From contig JAAAVE010000668.1 of assembly GCA_015679605.1 (NCBI GenBank), positions 1 through 15,215 of the forward strand: DNA of 15,215 nucleotides. The letters are read 5' to 3'. The position numbers were made by a program, and so were the translations under genes. Shown here piece by piece: positions 1-8,648 of this stretch. Each line of letters opens with the position of its first letter. Positions within the stretch are counted from its first letter, which is position 1. The notes beneath the pieces are model-generated. The model saw only the letters and a list, made by a program, of their open reading frames with translations. It searched no databases and had not been told where the DNA came from. Source of the stretch: Podila epigama (lineage: Eukaryota; Mortierellomycota; Mortierellomycetes; Mortierellales; Mortierellaceae).

Positions 1-1993
1 TTATTAGCTCTGCTGATTGGTGATAACGCTGTGTTCAAAACATTTTTTTTTTTTTTTTTTTATGTATGCTTACCTTCACCTCTTTCCAAGCATCCTAATG
101 CAACAAACCAGTTCAACTTTTCAAAAAATGGAAATCGAAACTTTGGAGGCACGCTTGTCTCGACCTCAATGCTTGCCACTTTGTACTGCATTGGGATATG
201 CAACGAGTGGATAAAGTTGCCACCGATTACAACCGACGATTCGGGTGTATAAACGGAATGAATCCATCCTGCAGGAATTAGCCTATGGGGAATATGGCAC
301 CATCGTGGACATGATGAGAAATCACTGCGGCCCAAGAGACAATAATCCATCGATTGATATTCACTGCCCTGTAATCAGAAGAAGAGAAACATACATCGTA
401 TCGCCTTGGTGTAACTCGACCTTGTAGCATTTTCCTGGAACCAGGTCGCCAAAGAATGTTGTTGATTGTGACGACGACGACGACCACTTTGAATATTTCC
501 TGAGATTTGTAAGAGTTGGCTCTACAAAGTAGAACGTCTTTTTCCCAGATAAGATGTGATAGAAAACCTATGAGTGGCCACAAAAACATAACAAAATGAC
601 AATGAGTCAACCTTATTACTACAACTCATCACATTTCTCCCGTAATAAGAAGATATAAACTCCTACCGATGATCCTGCAAAATCGATATGGCTTACGATA
701 TTGTATGTAGTGTCGGACGATAATACAAGCTGTCAAACAATAGAAAACAAAAAAAGCTAAACGTGTGTAAAACATGGTAGTTGTCTCTGACTTACAAGTC
801 TGTATAAGAGTTCTTGACACTCATTAGACAGTAAAGCTGAACCTTTGGAAACTCCTGTGCCTTTAGACTCTCTGGCCAAAAGTTCTCAATCCAGTCCAAT
901 TCTCTAAAAACAAATGATAGGCCAAGAGTAAAATGAGTTAAGAGTATCAAACACGATATACTTGATTATACACTATACAACCCACCATTCTTGCTTGTTT
1001 TCTTTTCTTTTCTTTTTTTCTTTTACCTGACGATGCGTGGCCGAGTAATCTTGTCTGCCAGGGGCGTGCCAGTAATTTCGAGACTAATGACATTATAGAC
1101 TCGCTCCTTTGGCTCTGTTTTGAAGTACTCGGCCCATGCGCCCATATCCCAGTCCTGCAACTCTGATTGTGTGGCAACATCAATTACCTCTATTGGTGTC
1201 TCTGATCCTACCGCGTCCCTGACATCATCCACTGTCATTGATACTGGTGGCATGCGCATCTCAAGACCATCCGTAGTGCCATCCTCGTCCTGTGCGATAA
1301 TGATGGGAGCCTTGAATCCTGTGGCGCGAAGCCATTCCATGGTTACATCCTTGCCTGATACCCGCTCAAACTTATTTGGCAGATATTGATATGAATCAAG
1401 CTGCACACGCCACTTGTCCTGGTGACTCACAATCCCGTTCACCAAGTCTGCATAATTAATTTTGCCCGATTTCCGCGATGACTTGCGGAGCACTTTGAAC
1501 AGGTGAAAGAAATAAGCAAGGAAAAATGGAAACATTGTTAATGTATGTTATGGATCGAGATATGATCATGTCAAGGAAGATGAAGGTGTATAAGCGAGCT
1601 TCGATTCCGCCAGTGTTTGAATATAGTCGGCAAATGCGCTCAGGCAATAAACAGAAAATACCGTACAGGTAGAAGGCCCTGCCGTAGGCTCGCACTTGGC
1701 ACAGTGATAGCTGTCAATGATCTCAAACTCGGTGATGCTCATGTCAAGACACTTCACATGATACCATGTCTCACATATGTCACAACAAATCCATGTTCCC
1801 TTTGCAGCTGCTTTGTTCAATGGGCATAAAATGCAACGTTCCTCTTCCTGTTCAAATGGAAAAAAAGTTACATTTCAGTAAAGAAAATACGAGACAGGTA
1901 TTAAACCATGGCATGGCGTAAAGGACCAAAACGATAACGCAAACATTCTGCTCCAGAGAAAATGTAAGCTCAAGTCTCACGTACTTTAGCCAT
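1..1993 (-). CDS. JHD1: JHD1/KDM2-type JmjC histone demethylase with N-terminal PHD finger (3' end outside window)
   Basis: This gene probably encodes a nuclear Fe(II)/2-oxoglutarate-dependent demethylase acting on histone H3 lysine 36 (family knowledge). Exons read on the minus strand are 1993-1985, 1847-1667, 1492-1027, 903-796, 691-667, 567-395, 282-74 and probably 28-1. Reading phase is kept at every junction and introns begin GT and end AG. The ATG at 1993 is the first in its frame and has G at -3 and +4. A PHD finger at about residues 8-55 has the full C4HC3 set. A JmjC domain occupies about residues 220-390 and keeps the iron triad H256, D258 and H329. K273 and T253 sit where human KDM2A has its 2-oxoglutarate contacts. 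The segment GWIHSVYTP and the following GGNF block are typical of the KDM2/KDM7 group. The first coding exon has only three codons and is inferred. The last junction (intron 73-29, 45 bases, with an A19 tract) is the least certain, because the real acceptor may lie beyond the window. Confidence 0.92.
43..61. repeat. T19 homopolymer (A19 on the coding strand of JHD1)
   Basis: Nineteen consecutive T bases lie inside JHD1 intron 7, just after the donor at 73-72. Such tracts vary in length between strains and are prone to sequencing error. Here the tract would affect only intron length. Confidence 0.95.
74..903 (-). other. JmjC catalytic domain of JHD1, spread over exons 4 to 7
   Basis: The domain begins near ELDWIENFWPE (exon 4) and continues through YCLMSVKNSYTD, the microexon segment HIDFAGSS, VFYHILSGKK (exon 6) and IPAGWIHSVYTP (exon 7). 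The metal ligands are H256 and D258 in the 25-base exon and H329 in exon 7. The 73-residue spacing between the histidines is close to that in human KDM2A. A serine run coded mostly by TCG repeats lies in exon 6. Metazoan KDM2/KDM7 proteins usually have FGG/TS where this one has FAGSS; the change is conservative and catalysis is expected to be intact. Confidence 0.9.
1692..1835 (-). other. PHD zinc finger of the JHD1 protein
   Basis: The domain lies wholly in exon 2. Its zinc ligands read in order C8, C11, C25, C28, H33, C36, C52 and C55, the canonical Cys4-His-Cys3 pattern. The hallmark segment is WICCDICETWYH. PHD fingers of this family bind histone H3 tails and place the adjoining JmjC domain on chromatin (family knowledge). 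All eight ligands are present, so the finger should fold. Confidence 0.92.
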
Positions 1994-2224
1994 GACCAAG
2001 TATGAATGATGTCGGAAACAAGGAGCGTGATGGGACGAGAGAGAATTTGTGCGAGTGCGAGTGAGACAGAGAGGCAAGTAACGCGGAGGTGATGGAGGGA
2101 AAATATCCCGAAGGAATGCGACGGGGATGGAGGATGTGGCAACGTGGTAATGAATAGAAGCAAATTGCTGCGGTACTCTTCCCTTTGACACAAGAAACGG
2201 TGGCTTATATGAGTTGCCACCAAA

Positions 2225-2233
2225 ATGCAGTAA
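2225..2233 (+). promoter_or_regulatory. Minimal upstream ORF (Met-Gln-stop) ahead of URB2
   Basis: The sequence reads ATG CAG TAA with A at position -3, a better initiation context than that of the presumed URB2 start at 2308. It is out of frame with URB2 and ends 74 bases before that ATG. It would act as a upstream ORF only if the URB2 mRNA begins before 2225, which is unknown. Confidence 0.4.
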
Positions 2234-2238
2234 ACAAC

Positions 2239-2253
2239 AAAAAAAAAAAAAAA
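2239..2253 (+). repeat. A15 tract in the URB2 leader or core promoter
   Basis: Fifteen consecutive A bases lie 54 bases before the chosen URB2 start. In fungi, poly(dA:dT) tracts keep nucleosomes away from promoters (general knowledge), so this may be a promoter element for both divergent genes. It also lies in the frame of a possible longer URB2 N-terminus starting at 2209, where it would code for lysines. Confidence 0.8.
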
Positions 2254-2307
2254 GAAAAGGCAAAAGTCAATTCATTTCCAAACACACAAATACCTTCGCG
2301 ATCTTCA

Positions 2308-5300
2308 ATGGAGGACCACCTTAGTTCATCCGAGGCATTCGCCAAGGCTCTCAAAGGATACCAGACCTCAGCGACTGAAAAGATTAATCTTGCCAGGGAA
2401 GCATGGCAACGTAACGATGTCATTCTTCCCCACAAGCAAGAGTTCGTGTTGGAATGGTTGTGCAGTGCACTTGTCAAGGCGGCCACGCCTTCCAAATCTC
2501 CTAAAGATACATCATCGTAAGCACGATATAGGATATATCGTATTATGCAAAGTTCCTTTTTACGTCCTTTCGGTTCGATAACTCATATCTTTTCTTTAAA
2601 CATTTCATTCACCTGTAGAAACGTCATTCTGGATCTTGAATACTGGCAACTGCTCACAGACATATTTTGTGGAATCACAACTAGCAGGAGGCGGCACAGG
2701 AAATACGGTCTGATCCAATCGCGGCACCAGGTGACGGTAACCGGAATGGGCGACAATCATGGCCTCGGAGTTCTTCTTCGGGTGCCAGTAATCCCTATGT
2801 TTACAGCAGTGATCCAGAATCTTGTACCACAGCCTCTGTCGACAGCAGAGTCGAAAAGCGCTGGACCGAAATCAGGAAAGAAAGGAAAACAAGGAGCAAG
2901 CATATCTGATAACACACCCTCCACAGTGGCTAATGTTCAAGCCGATCTTCCCTCGATCGAGGTCCTCAAGACTGCCTCTCATTGTTTCGAGATGTTGTCT
3001 GGACCGCTCATGGAAGAGTGGTTTCAACCTACACTGGAGCAGTATACCCCTTTGGTGCAGATCACATTAGAGGCCCTGGTTGAGATGAGCCTGGCCACTT
3101 CCAATATCACGCCACAGATGAAGGAGGTCGTGATCTCCTTTGCTCATACTGTGCTGGATCGATTCAAGCGTCTGGTCATCATTCAACCCAACCAGAAAAA
3201 GGTCTTTGGTTTACTTTCGGGCAAGATGCTCGAGGCCATTGTACGTGCTCGTGTTTCAAACAGTTCATTTTCAGGAAAGTCTTTGGAGCTATGCAGGGAA
3301 GACATTGGAGGCATCCTCCGCACGGGATTGTTCCACCAGGAGCATCTGCACGAATATACAGCAGGTTATGTGGCAGGAAAAAACGAGAAATCCATTCAAA
3401 GTTACCAAAAGCAACTGTTTGATCAACTCGCTTCCATGATCAAGTCAGATTACGCATCTGCAGGTGAGGTGGTGCTGTGAAAGGTAAAAAAGGTAGTGGT
3501 CTGAGAGCACGAAAGTAGTACATTTTTCCTCATACATCTTGTTACTCAAAATTCAACTAGCATTGGACATTATGCCAGTGTTTCTCAAGTACTTTGTGGA
3601 AGAGTCCCGCAAGAAACAGCGTACTCTAGCAAGCAGTGGATTTGATCGCGGTATGGACAGTGCAAGGGAGTCTGAATTTTCATTTTTCAAGATCTTGTAC
3701 GTTTTGGCCCAGACTCAGCTCCCTCAGATCGGCACCGAGGAAGTGTCAGATGCATCATTGGATAAGCTGGTTCTCATCATGGATGGGCTCAACGGTCTTC
3801 TTTCGACCGTTTTAGATCTCAACATGTATCAGCCAAGTAACAACATGGAGGCTGACCAGTATGTCTTTATGAGCACATCATATGATACCATCAATAATTG
3901 CCTTGTTGCTGCACAAGAGCTGTCCATTGGCCGTCTTCAGAGTACATCATTAGCTGGAATTATGGTGCTTTCACAACTTGATGACCGTCTCCTCAAACCA
4001 CATTTGGACAAACTCTGGCCCATTTTGCTCATGCCTTCCTCCGAAGCGTCAGAAGCCTCTCTACAGCTGGCCAAAACTCTCCTTGAGATTTATGGCAAGT
4101 CGAGCGATCTAAAGATCTTTTTGACCTCGCTTCTTGGCGCTCTCCGGGAGTTTGCGATCTATCCTGAACAATTGGCGCAGAGTCCTCTCCTTTCACGAGG
4201 ATTTTTGGATGCGTAAGTTTTTATATTTCGTTGTATTTTTTTCAATTCCCTGGCATGGTTCGATTGAATGCACGGATTTATACGATCTTTCACCTTTTCC
4301 ATCCTACTCTAACTCCTTCTATTTTCTTCTTTCATATCATATAGTATCCCTTCCAATATTCGAAACTACTTACCTCTACCACAGGCCCCTTCAATCCTGG
4401 ACATCTTTGTGACAGAGCTCATGACTTTAGACAGTGGCATGGAGATTGAAGGAGTGGAATCGATAAATGAGGAAGTCAGCCACAAGAAGAAGCGGAAACT
4501 CAACTCTGGCAAGTCCAAAGACGAGGATATGGAAAAGGAATCTACCATCGAGTCATCCGAATTGGTGATTGCCATTTTTATCCAGTTTTTGAAGGGTCTT
4601 CGTATCACAACCAATCAGGAGAAGCAACTCAACCAGGCCTTCAATACACTCTACGACCACTTTCTCAAGCATACTTTTGAGAATCTGGACAACTCGACGT
4701 CATACCAGTCGCGGCGCTTGACACCGGCGCTTCGACTGCATTACAGCCTCTGCAAGGCTTCAACACAATACTGGAAAAACGGCATGTCAATGAGATTTGT
4801 CACGAAGAATCTGATGAAGACTTTCAAGAGCAAGTCTAACTGGAGCGATGCCACCATTTTGTCCATGAACCGTGTGGTTCTTCAGCACGCCCATCTCACA
4901 TTGTGCACGGCCGAGATCTTTGACAGGAAGCTTGCTGAGAACTGCCAAGAGCTTGTCCGATTTACAATGAAGACCTCGCGTCTCAAGCGTCTCTTGGATG
5001 ACCAGAGCCGGCTGACGGCGCCTTGGGACGGTCAATTGGAGCATGCTACGGGATCAGCATTCCTGGTGGCAAGCTGGCAGATTCAGGTCAACGACTGGTT
5101 GGACATCGTCTGCCGCTTTGGCACAACGGAGCACATGGAGCTCATTGCAGAGGTGATTGCGGTCCAATTCAATATCTTGGTGGACAAATCGACCGCTGGC
5201 TCGATTACTATCCACAAGTTGAACCAGATCTTACTTCGCTCTGCCAACTTTTACGAGGTACCCAACTTCAGACCTATTTTTGCCCAAAGGATTCTGCATG

Positions 5301-7995
5301 GTCTTGCCAATGCCATCTCGTCGCTCGGCGAATCGGATCTCGAGAGTCAGTTGGCTTCCACCATCGCCTCTTTCACAGAGACTGACCCTTCAACAAAGGG
5401 CTCGTCTGCGCTCGTGACACCAAAGGCGACAATCGCGGATGCACTCCAAATTCTGAACAAGGTTATTCAGCAACTGCCAAAGACAGCGACGACAGGGTCA
5501 AGCAAAAAGAAATCAAGCAAGGTTTCGATGACCCAGTCGGCTGATACTGAGAAACAAGGATCCAAGCTTCTCTCACTACTCTCAATCATGCATCTTTTGC
5601 CACTCGAATACTTTGAAAAGTTTGAACGAAATGTGATCCTGATAACGATGGTGGCCCTGGACTATCACATTCAGCGGTATCTCACAGCAGACCGAACCGG
5701 TTGCAGCTGTTTGCTGCTTGAACGCCGAATCTCGAACGCCATCATGATTTGGAGAAGCGACGCTGGTGTTTTGGTAAGATATTTTTTTTTCTCCTTCCTG
5801 GGTCGTGAGTGCGGGAGCAAAAATTTGTTTCCTTGGAAAAGTCTAATTTTTTTTTTCTATATACATTTAATAGTCGCATGATCCTGCACTTTTGTCCATG
5901 ATTTTAAACTATTTCCGATGGAACTGCTCTACAAAATACGGCACGCAGGATCAGGATGCGATTGGAATTGAGATTCTTAACACGACAACCTCCATGATCG
6001 AATGTTGCAGCCGATTTTATCTTGCTCAGAGTTCAGACCCAAAACAGTCCGAGTCAGCGTTGACGCATATTGACGTTCTTTTGGAGACGGCTCTGAGCTG
6101 GGCGCCAGAAGCTCTTGAGACAAGTAGCAGGACGCCCAACGGAGGCATCAGTGAGGCCCGTATCAAGGTCGTCCTCATTTCGCGTATCTGTCAGAGCCTT
6201 GTCCAATTTCTGGAGCTTCACCGCCATCACCGAAAATCACAGAAACATAAGCTCAAGGAGCAAGGAAACTCGATGGATGACAAAAAGATTGAAGCGATGT
6301 GGAAGACTGTTTCGAAACTCTTTGCTACTGTCCAGGTCAAGACAAACGAAAGAGTCAGGAAGGTCATTGCAGGGTCCGGGTCCCTTCGTCTGACAGACAG
6401 TCAGATTGCAGACACTCAGAAATGCATGGATCACTTTGAATTGTTAAAGACTCTGGTGCAGTACCAGCAATTACAAGGCGCGAGTGGCAAAGACAAGGAT
6501 AGCAGTTGGACCATTGTCCCTCATCTGTTTGGGCTTGCAAAGTCATTGGTGTCTACGATCGATTGCAATGGATCACAAGAGGTCGCCCATCTGGCTGCAG
6601 TCTTGACAGGGTATTCTTGTGAATACTTGCCATCATCCGAGGCATGGAAGACGTCGGTTGATGGAGCAGAGGCGTACTTGCGGGAGTTGCTTGTCGTTCT
6701 TGCGCGAGTCTCTGCTGAGGATATGGGTGAGAAGGATTTGGCTATGCTCAAGAGCTCGTATGTGTCACTTATGGGACAGCTCACAGACGAGCAGTTCGAG
6801 GTTCTTCTTGAGTGGTTGATGAAGGAAGAACATGACGTGGGAAGTGAGCCGATTGATGAGCTCGCCTTGGTGAGATACTTGGACATTACCTTCTTGGGCG
6901 TCCATCAATGTAAGTAGCATGCTTGGAGCAAAATCGAGCATTTCGGCCAACTCTTTTTTTTTTCTTCTCTAGCCTTGTCGAAACTCATATTATGACACTG
7001 TTCACCCTGTTGATTTTTCTCCTTACTCATCTTATTCTTCTTAATCTTCTCTAGCACATAAGCGCAAGGTGCGTCGGCAAATATCCAAGCTGTTGACGAG
7101 ACTCATTCAAATCCTCCAGATCTCCCAGTCTGTTTCAGTCGTGGTTCGGATATTGGACATCATGGCTGGCCTATGCTCAGAAACGTCGTTCGGGCTACGC
7201 TCATGGGAAATTGGATTGGTTCTTGAGGGAATCACCTCGCTCATGTCACCGGCGACACCACTGTTATCACCCTCAAGCAAGGACTTGGGTCTTGATGAAA
7301 AGAGTACAGTTCGTGGTTTGAGCAATCAGGAAACAGCTAAGATCTTTACGGCTCTGTACCATGTCCTGATCAACATTGCTAGGTTCCGTCAGGAGGAACT
7401 GACGACGTTGATTCCGGTATTTACGACCATCCTCCAGGGCATCTTCCATGGGTTCAAGTCACTGCATGGCTCGATTGCCAAGAAGCAACAAGGTGTAGAG
7501 TCATTGATCAAGAGTCCCTTCATGCTTCTCTCTGCGGGTGCAATCCATCCCGAGTCACAAGTCACGTCTGCACATGGCACATCCACAGCCATTGTAGGTG
7601 ATCCACTGCCAGTGGAATGTGCAGAGAACTTTGCACGTTTGCTGACGGCCTTGGGGTCCAAGGGTGTGAGTCATAGCAGCAGCCACCACAACAGCAACAG
7701 CGAGTCGGTAGGAGGAAGCCACTCCTTTGCTATTACTACGGATGCATCGAAGGCTTTTGGCAAACACGCACCATATATTCTGATGGAATACTTTACGATT
7801 CAGTCATCTGTTGCAGCGTCCGTCAGCCAACAGGGTCTCAGGAATGCGCTGTTGCCAGGACTTTATGCGCTTCTGAATCTGTGCAGCGATTGGGAGCGAG
7901 AGATGATGCTCGTTGGACTGGACAACACTGGCAAGATGCTTCTCAAGGGACTGTACGCTGACTATTTGAAATACCACAAGTACACTGGACGGTAG
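2308..7995 (+). CDS. URB2: Urb2/Npa2-type nucleolar pre-60S ribosome-biogenesis protein
   Basis: Urb2/Npa2 proteins act in the nucleolus in early pre-60S particles, in yeast as part of the Npa1 (Urb1) complex with Dbp6, Nop8 and Rsa3 (family knowledge). Exons are 2308-2516, 2619-3463, 3561-4212, 4345-5773, 5874-6909 and 7055-7995. They total 5112 bases, exactly 1704 codons including stop, with phase kept at all five junctions. The N-terminal block HKQEFVLEWLCSALVKA resembles the start of metazoan URB2. The last roughly 230 residues form the conserved Urb2/Npa2 domain, ending in SDWEREMMLVGLDNTGK and LLKGLYADYLKYHKY. In between is long alpha-helical, leucine-rich repeat-like sequence, with basic patches near residues 616-620 (KKKRK) and about 955 that could be nuclear signals. 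At 1703 residues it is somewhat longer than human URB2 and much longer than yeast Urb2. I chose the ATG at 2308; an in-frame ATG at 2209 would add 33 low-complexity residues and is less likely. The basic stretch about 2680-2770 has little family resemblance. Confidence 0.93.
7055..7995 (+). other. C-terminal Urb2/Npa2 domain exon
   Basis: The last exon encodes residues 1391-1703. From about residue 1470 it carries the domain that defines the family: an ALYHVLINIARFRQEEL helix, a loop with a Ser/His-rich insert (about 7668-7725), the AENFARLLTAL helix, a KHAPYILMEYFTIQ segment and the terminal helices. The insert SHSSSHHNSNSESVGGSHS looks disordered and probably belongs to this lineage only. 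Confidence 0.85.
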
Positions 7996-8563
7996 ACATG
8001 ATGCTATGGTCGACGCTGTTGTATCAATCATCTCAATCATTATCACATTTTTTGCAACAAATACATTCAGCAATTTTCATTACCAACCTACTCGTGTTGT
8101 GTGTATCAATATTGTCGTCAGTGCCTCTGTGTGGTTGAAGAACCTATTTGACATGGGAAAAGATGAGCGATGGAAGGTAAAGTACAGGCGCTTGAAGTTC
8201 GTTACGCGAAATCCATTAGATTGCTACTTCATCTGGACCCCGACTGTTGTGGTTGGAACTAGTAGAACTGACTCCAATGGCTTCATTGGCATTGGCAATG
8301 GAAACCTTTCCATCTGGCCGTGAACCTTTGTTTTCAAGTTTAAAGGTACATGATGACGCTTTGTCAACCCTTGGATTAGAGTTTTTAGCTTTTGACCATT
8401 ATTATTGCTTTTGAGTTAAACCTTATTGAATGTGATAACCTATTCCCCAGCTCTTTACCTCTGCAGATTCGACATTGCACTCGATGTCAACAATCAAGAG
8501 CAACAACATATTTCAAGCGAACAAAAAAAAGCGATGAGGAAAGTTGAGTTCACTCATTATTAC

Positions 8564-8569
8564 TTTATT
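8564..8569 (-). terminator. AATAAA polyadenylation signal of the kelch gene
   Basis: The minus strand reads AATAAA about 80 bases after the TAG stop of the kelch gene (8651-8649), a sensible distance for a short 3' UTR. The cleavage site would be expected roughly 10-30 bases further on, in AT-rich sequence. Confidence 0.6.
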
Positions 8570-8579
8570 CTTTTAACAC

Positions 8580-8604
8580 AAAACCTCAGAGTGAACGAGG
8601 TTTT
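8580..8604 (-). promoter_or_regulatory. Perfect 8-bp hairpin in the kelch gene 3' UTR
   Basis: AAAACCTC at 8580-8587 and GAGGTTTT at 8597-8604 are exact inverted copies around a 9-base loop. On the minus strand the hairpin lies 45-70 bases after the stop codon and ends just before the AATAAA signal. It could help 3'-end formation or mRNA stability; no function is established. Confidence 0.55.
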
Positions 8605-8648
8605 CATTTTTTGTTGTGGTGGTGGAAAGTCTCTCACTTCCTCCACTC

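Larger units (their letters stand above)
1994..2307. promoter_or_regulatory. Head-to-head promoter region between JHD1 and URB2
   Basis: This 314-base gap separates the start codons of two divergent genes, so both promoters and both 5' leaders must lie here or just inside the genes. It holds a purine-rich stretch on the plus strand (about 2015-2135, many GAG/GAGA runs), an A15 tract at 2239-2253, and a three-codon upstream ORF at 2225-2233. I saw no convincing TATA box or CCAAT box, and no PAC-type (GCGATGAG) motif of the kind known upstream of yeast ribosome-biogenesis genes. The transcription starts cannot be placed from sequence alone. Confidence 0.7.
7996..8648. other. Tail-to-tail intergenic region between URB2 and the kelch gene
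   Basis: This 653-base stretch separates two convergent stop codons and must hold both 3' UTRs. I see no further gene: short reading frames here have no recognisable motifs and lie in AT-rich sequence. On the minus strand it holds a perfect 8-bp hairpin and then AATAAA for the kelch gene. I found no canonical AATAAA on the plus strand for URB2, so that gene must use a variant signal. Confidence 0.75.

Noticed and set aside
471-485. (ACG) repeat considered as a microsatellite
   Set aside because: It is the antisense of a short serine run (TCG codons) within JHD1 exon 6, so it is coding and too short to be notable.
1970-2263. Open frame across the JHD1/URB2 promoter on the minus strand
   Set aside because: It is in frame with the JHD1 start but has no ATG before the one at 1993, and its upstream part is read from poly-T and C/T-rich promoter sequence.
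2545-2618. Plus-strand reading frame extending upstream of URB2 exon 2
   Set aside because: These codons lie in intron 1. The splice from 2516 to 2619 keeps phase and gives the family-like order of N-terminal block then DLEYWQLLTD.
2660-2900. Possible frameshift in URB2 exon 2, since an alternative frame reads Ser/Pro-rich and open
   Set aside because: The alternative frame begins after a TAG and ends in TGA near 2908. The chosen frame runs on into LLRVPVIPMFTAVIQNL and the rest of the exon, so no shift is needed, although the basic stretch is poorly conserved.
8274-8289. Short inverted repeat CCAATG-GCTT-CATTGG in the URB2 3' region
   Set aside because: A 6-bp stem is expected by chance in a few hundred bases, and the local sequence repeats ATTGG/AATGG anyway.
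8006-8323. 105-codon open frame just after the URB2 stop
   Set aside because: It lies in the expected 3' UTR, has no recognisable motif, no visible splice context, and a composition typical of AT-rich noncoding sequence.
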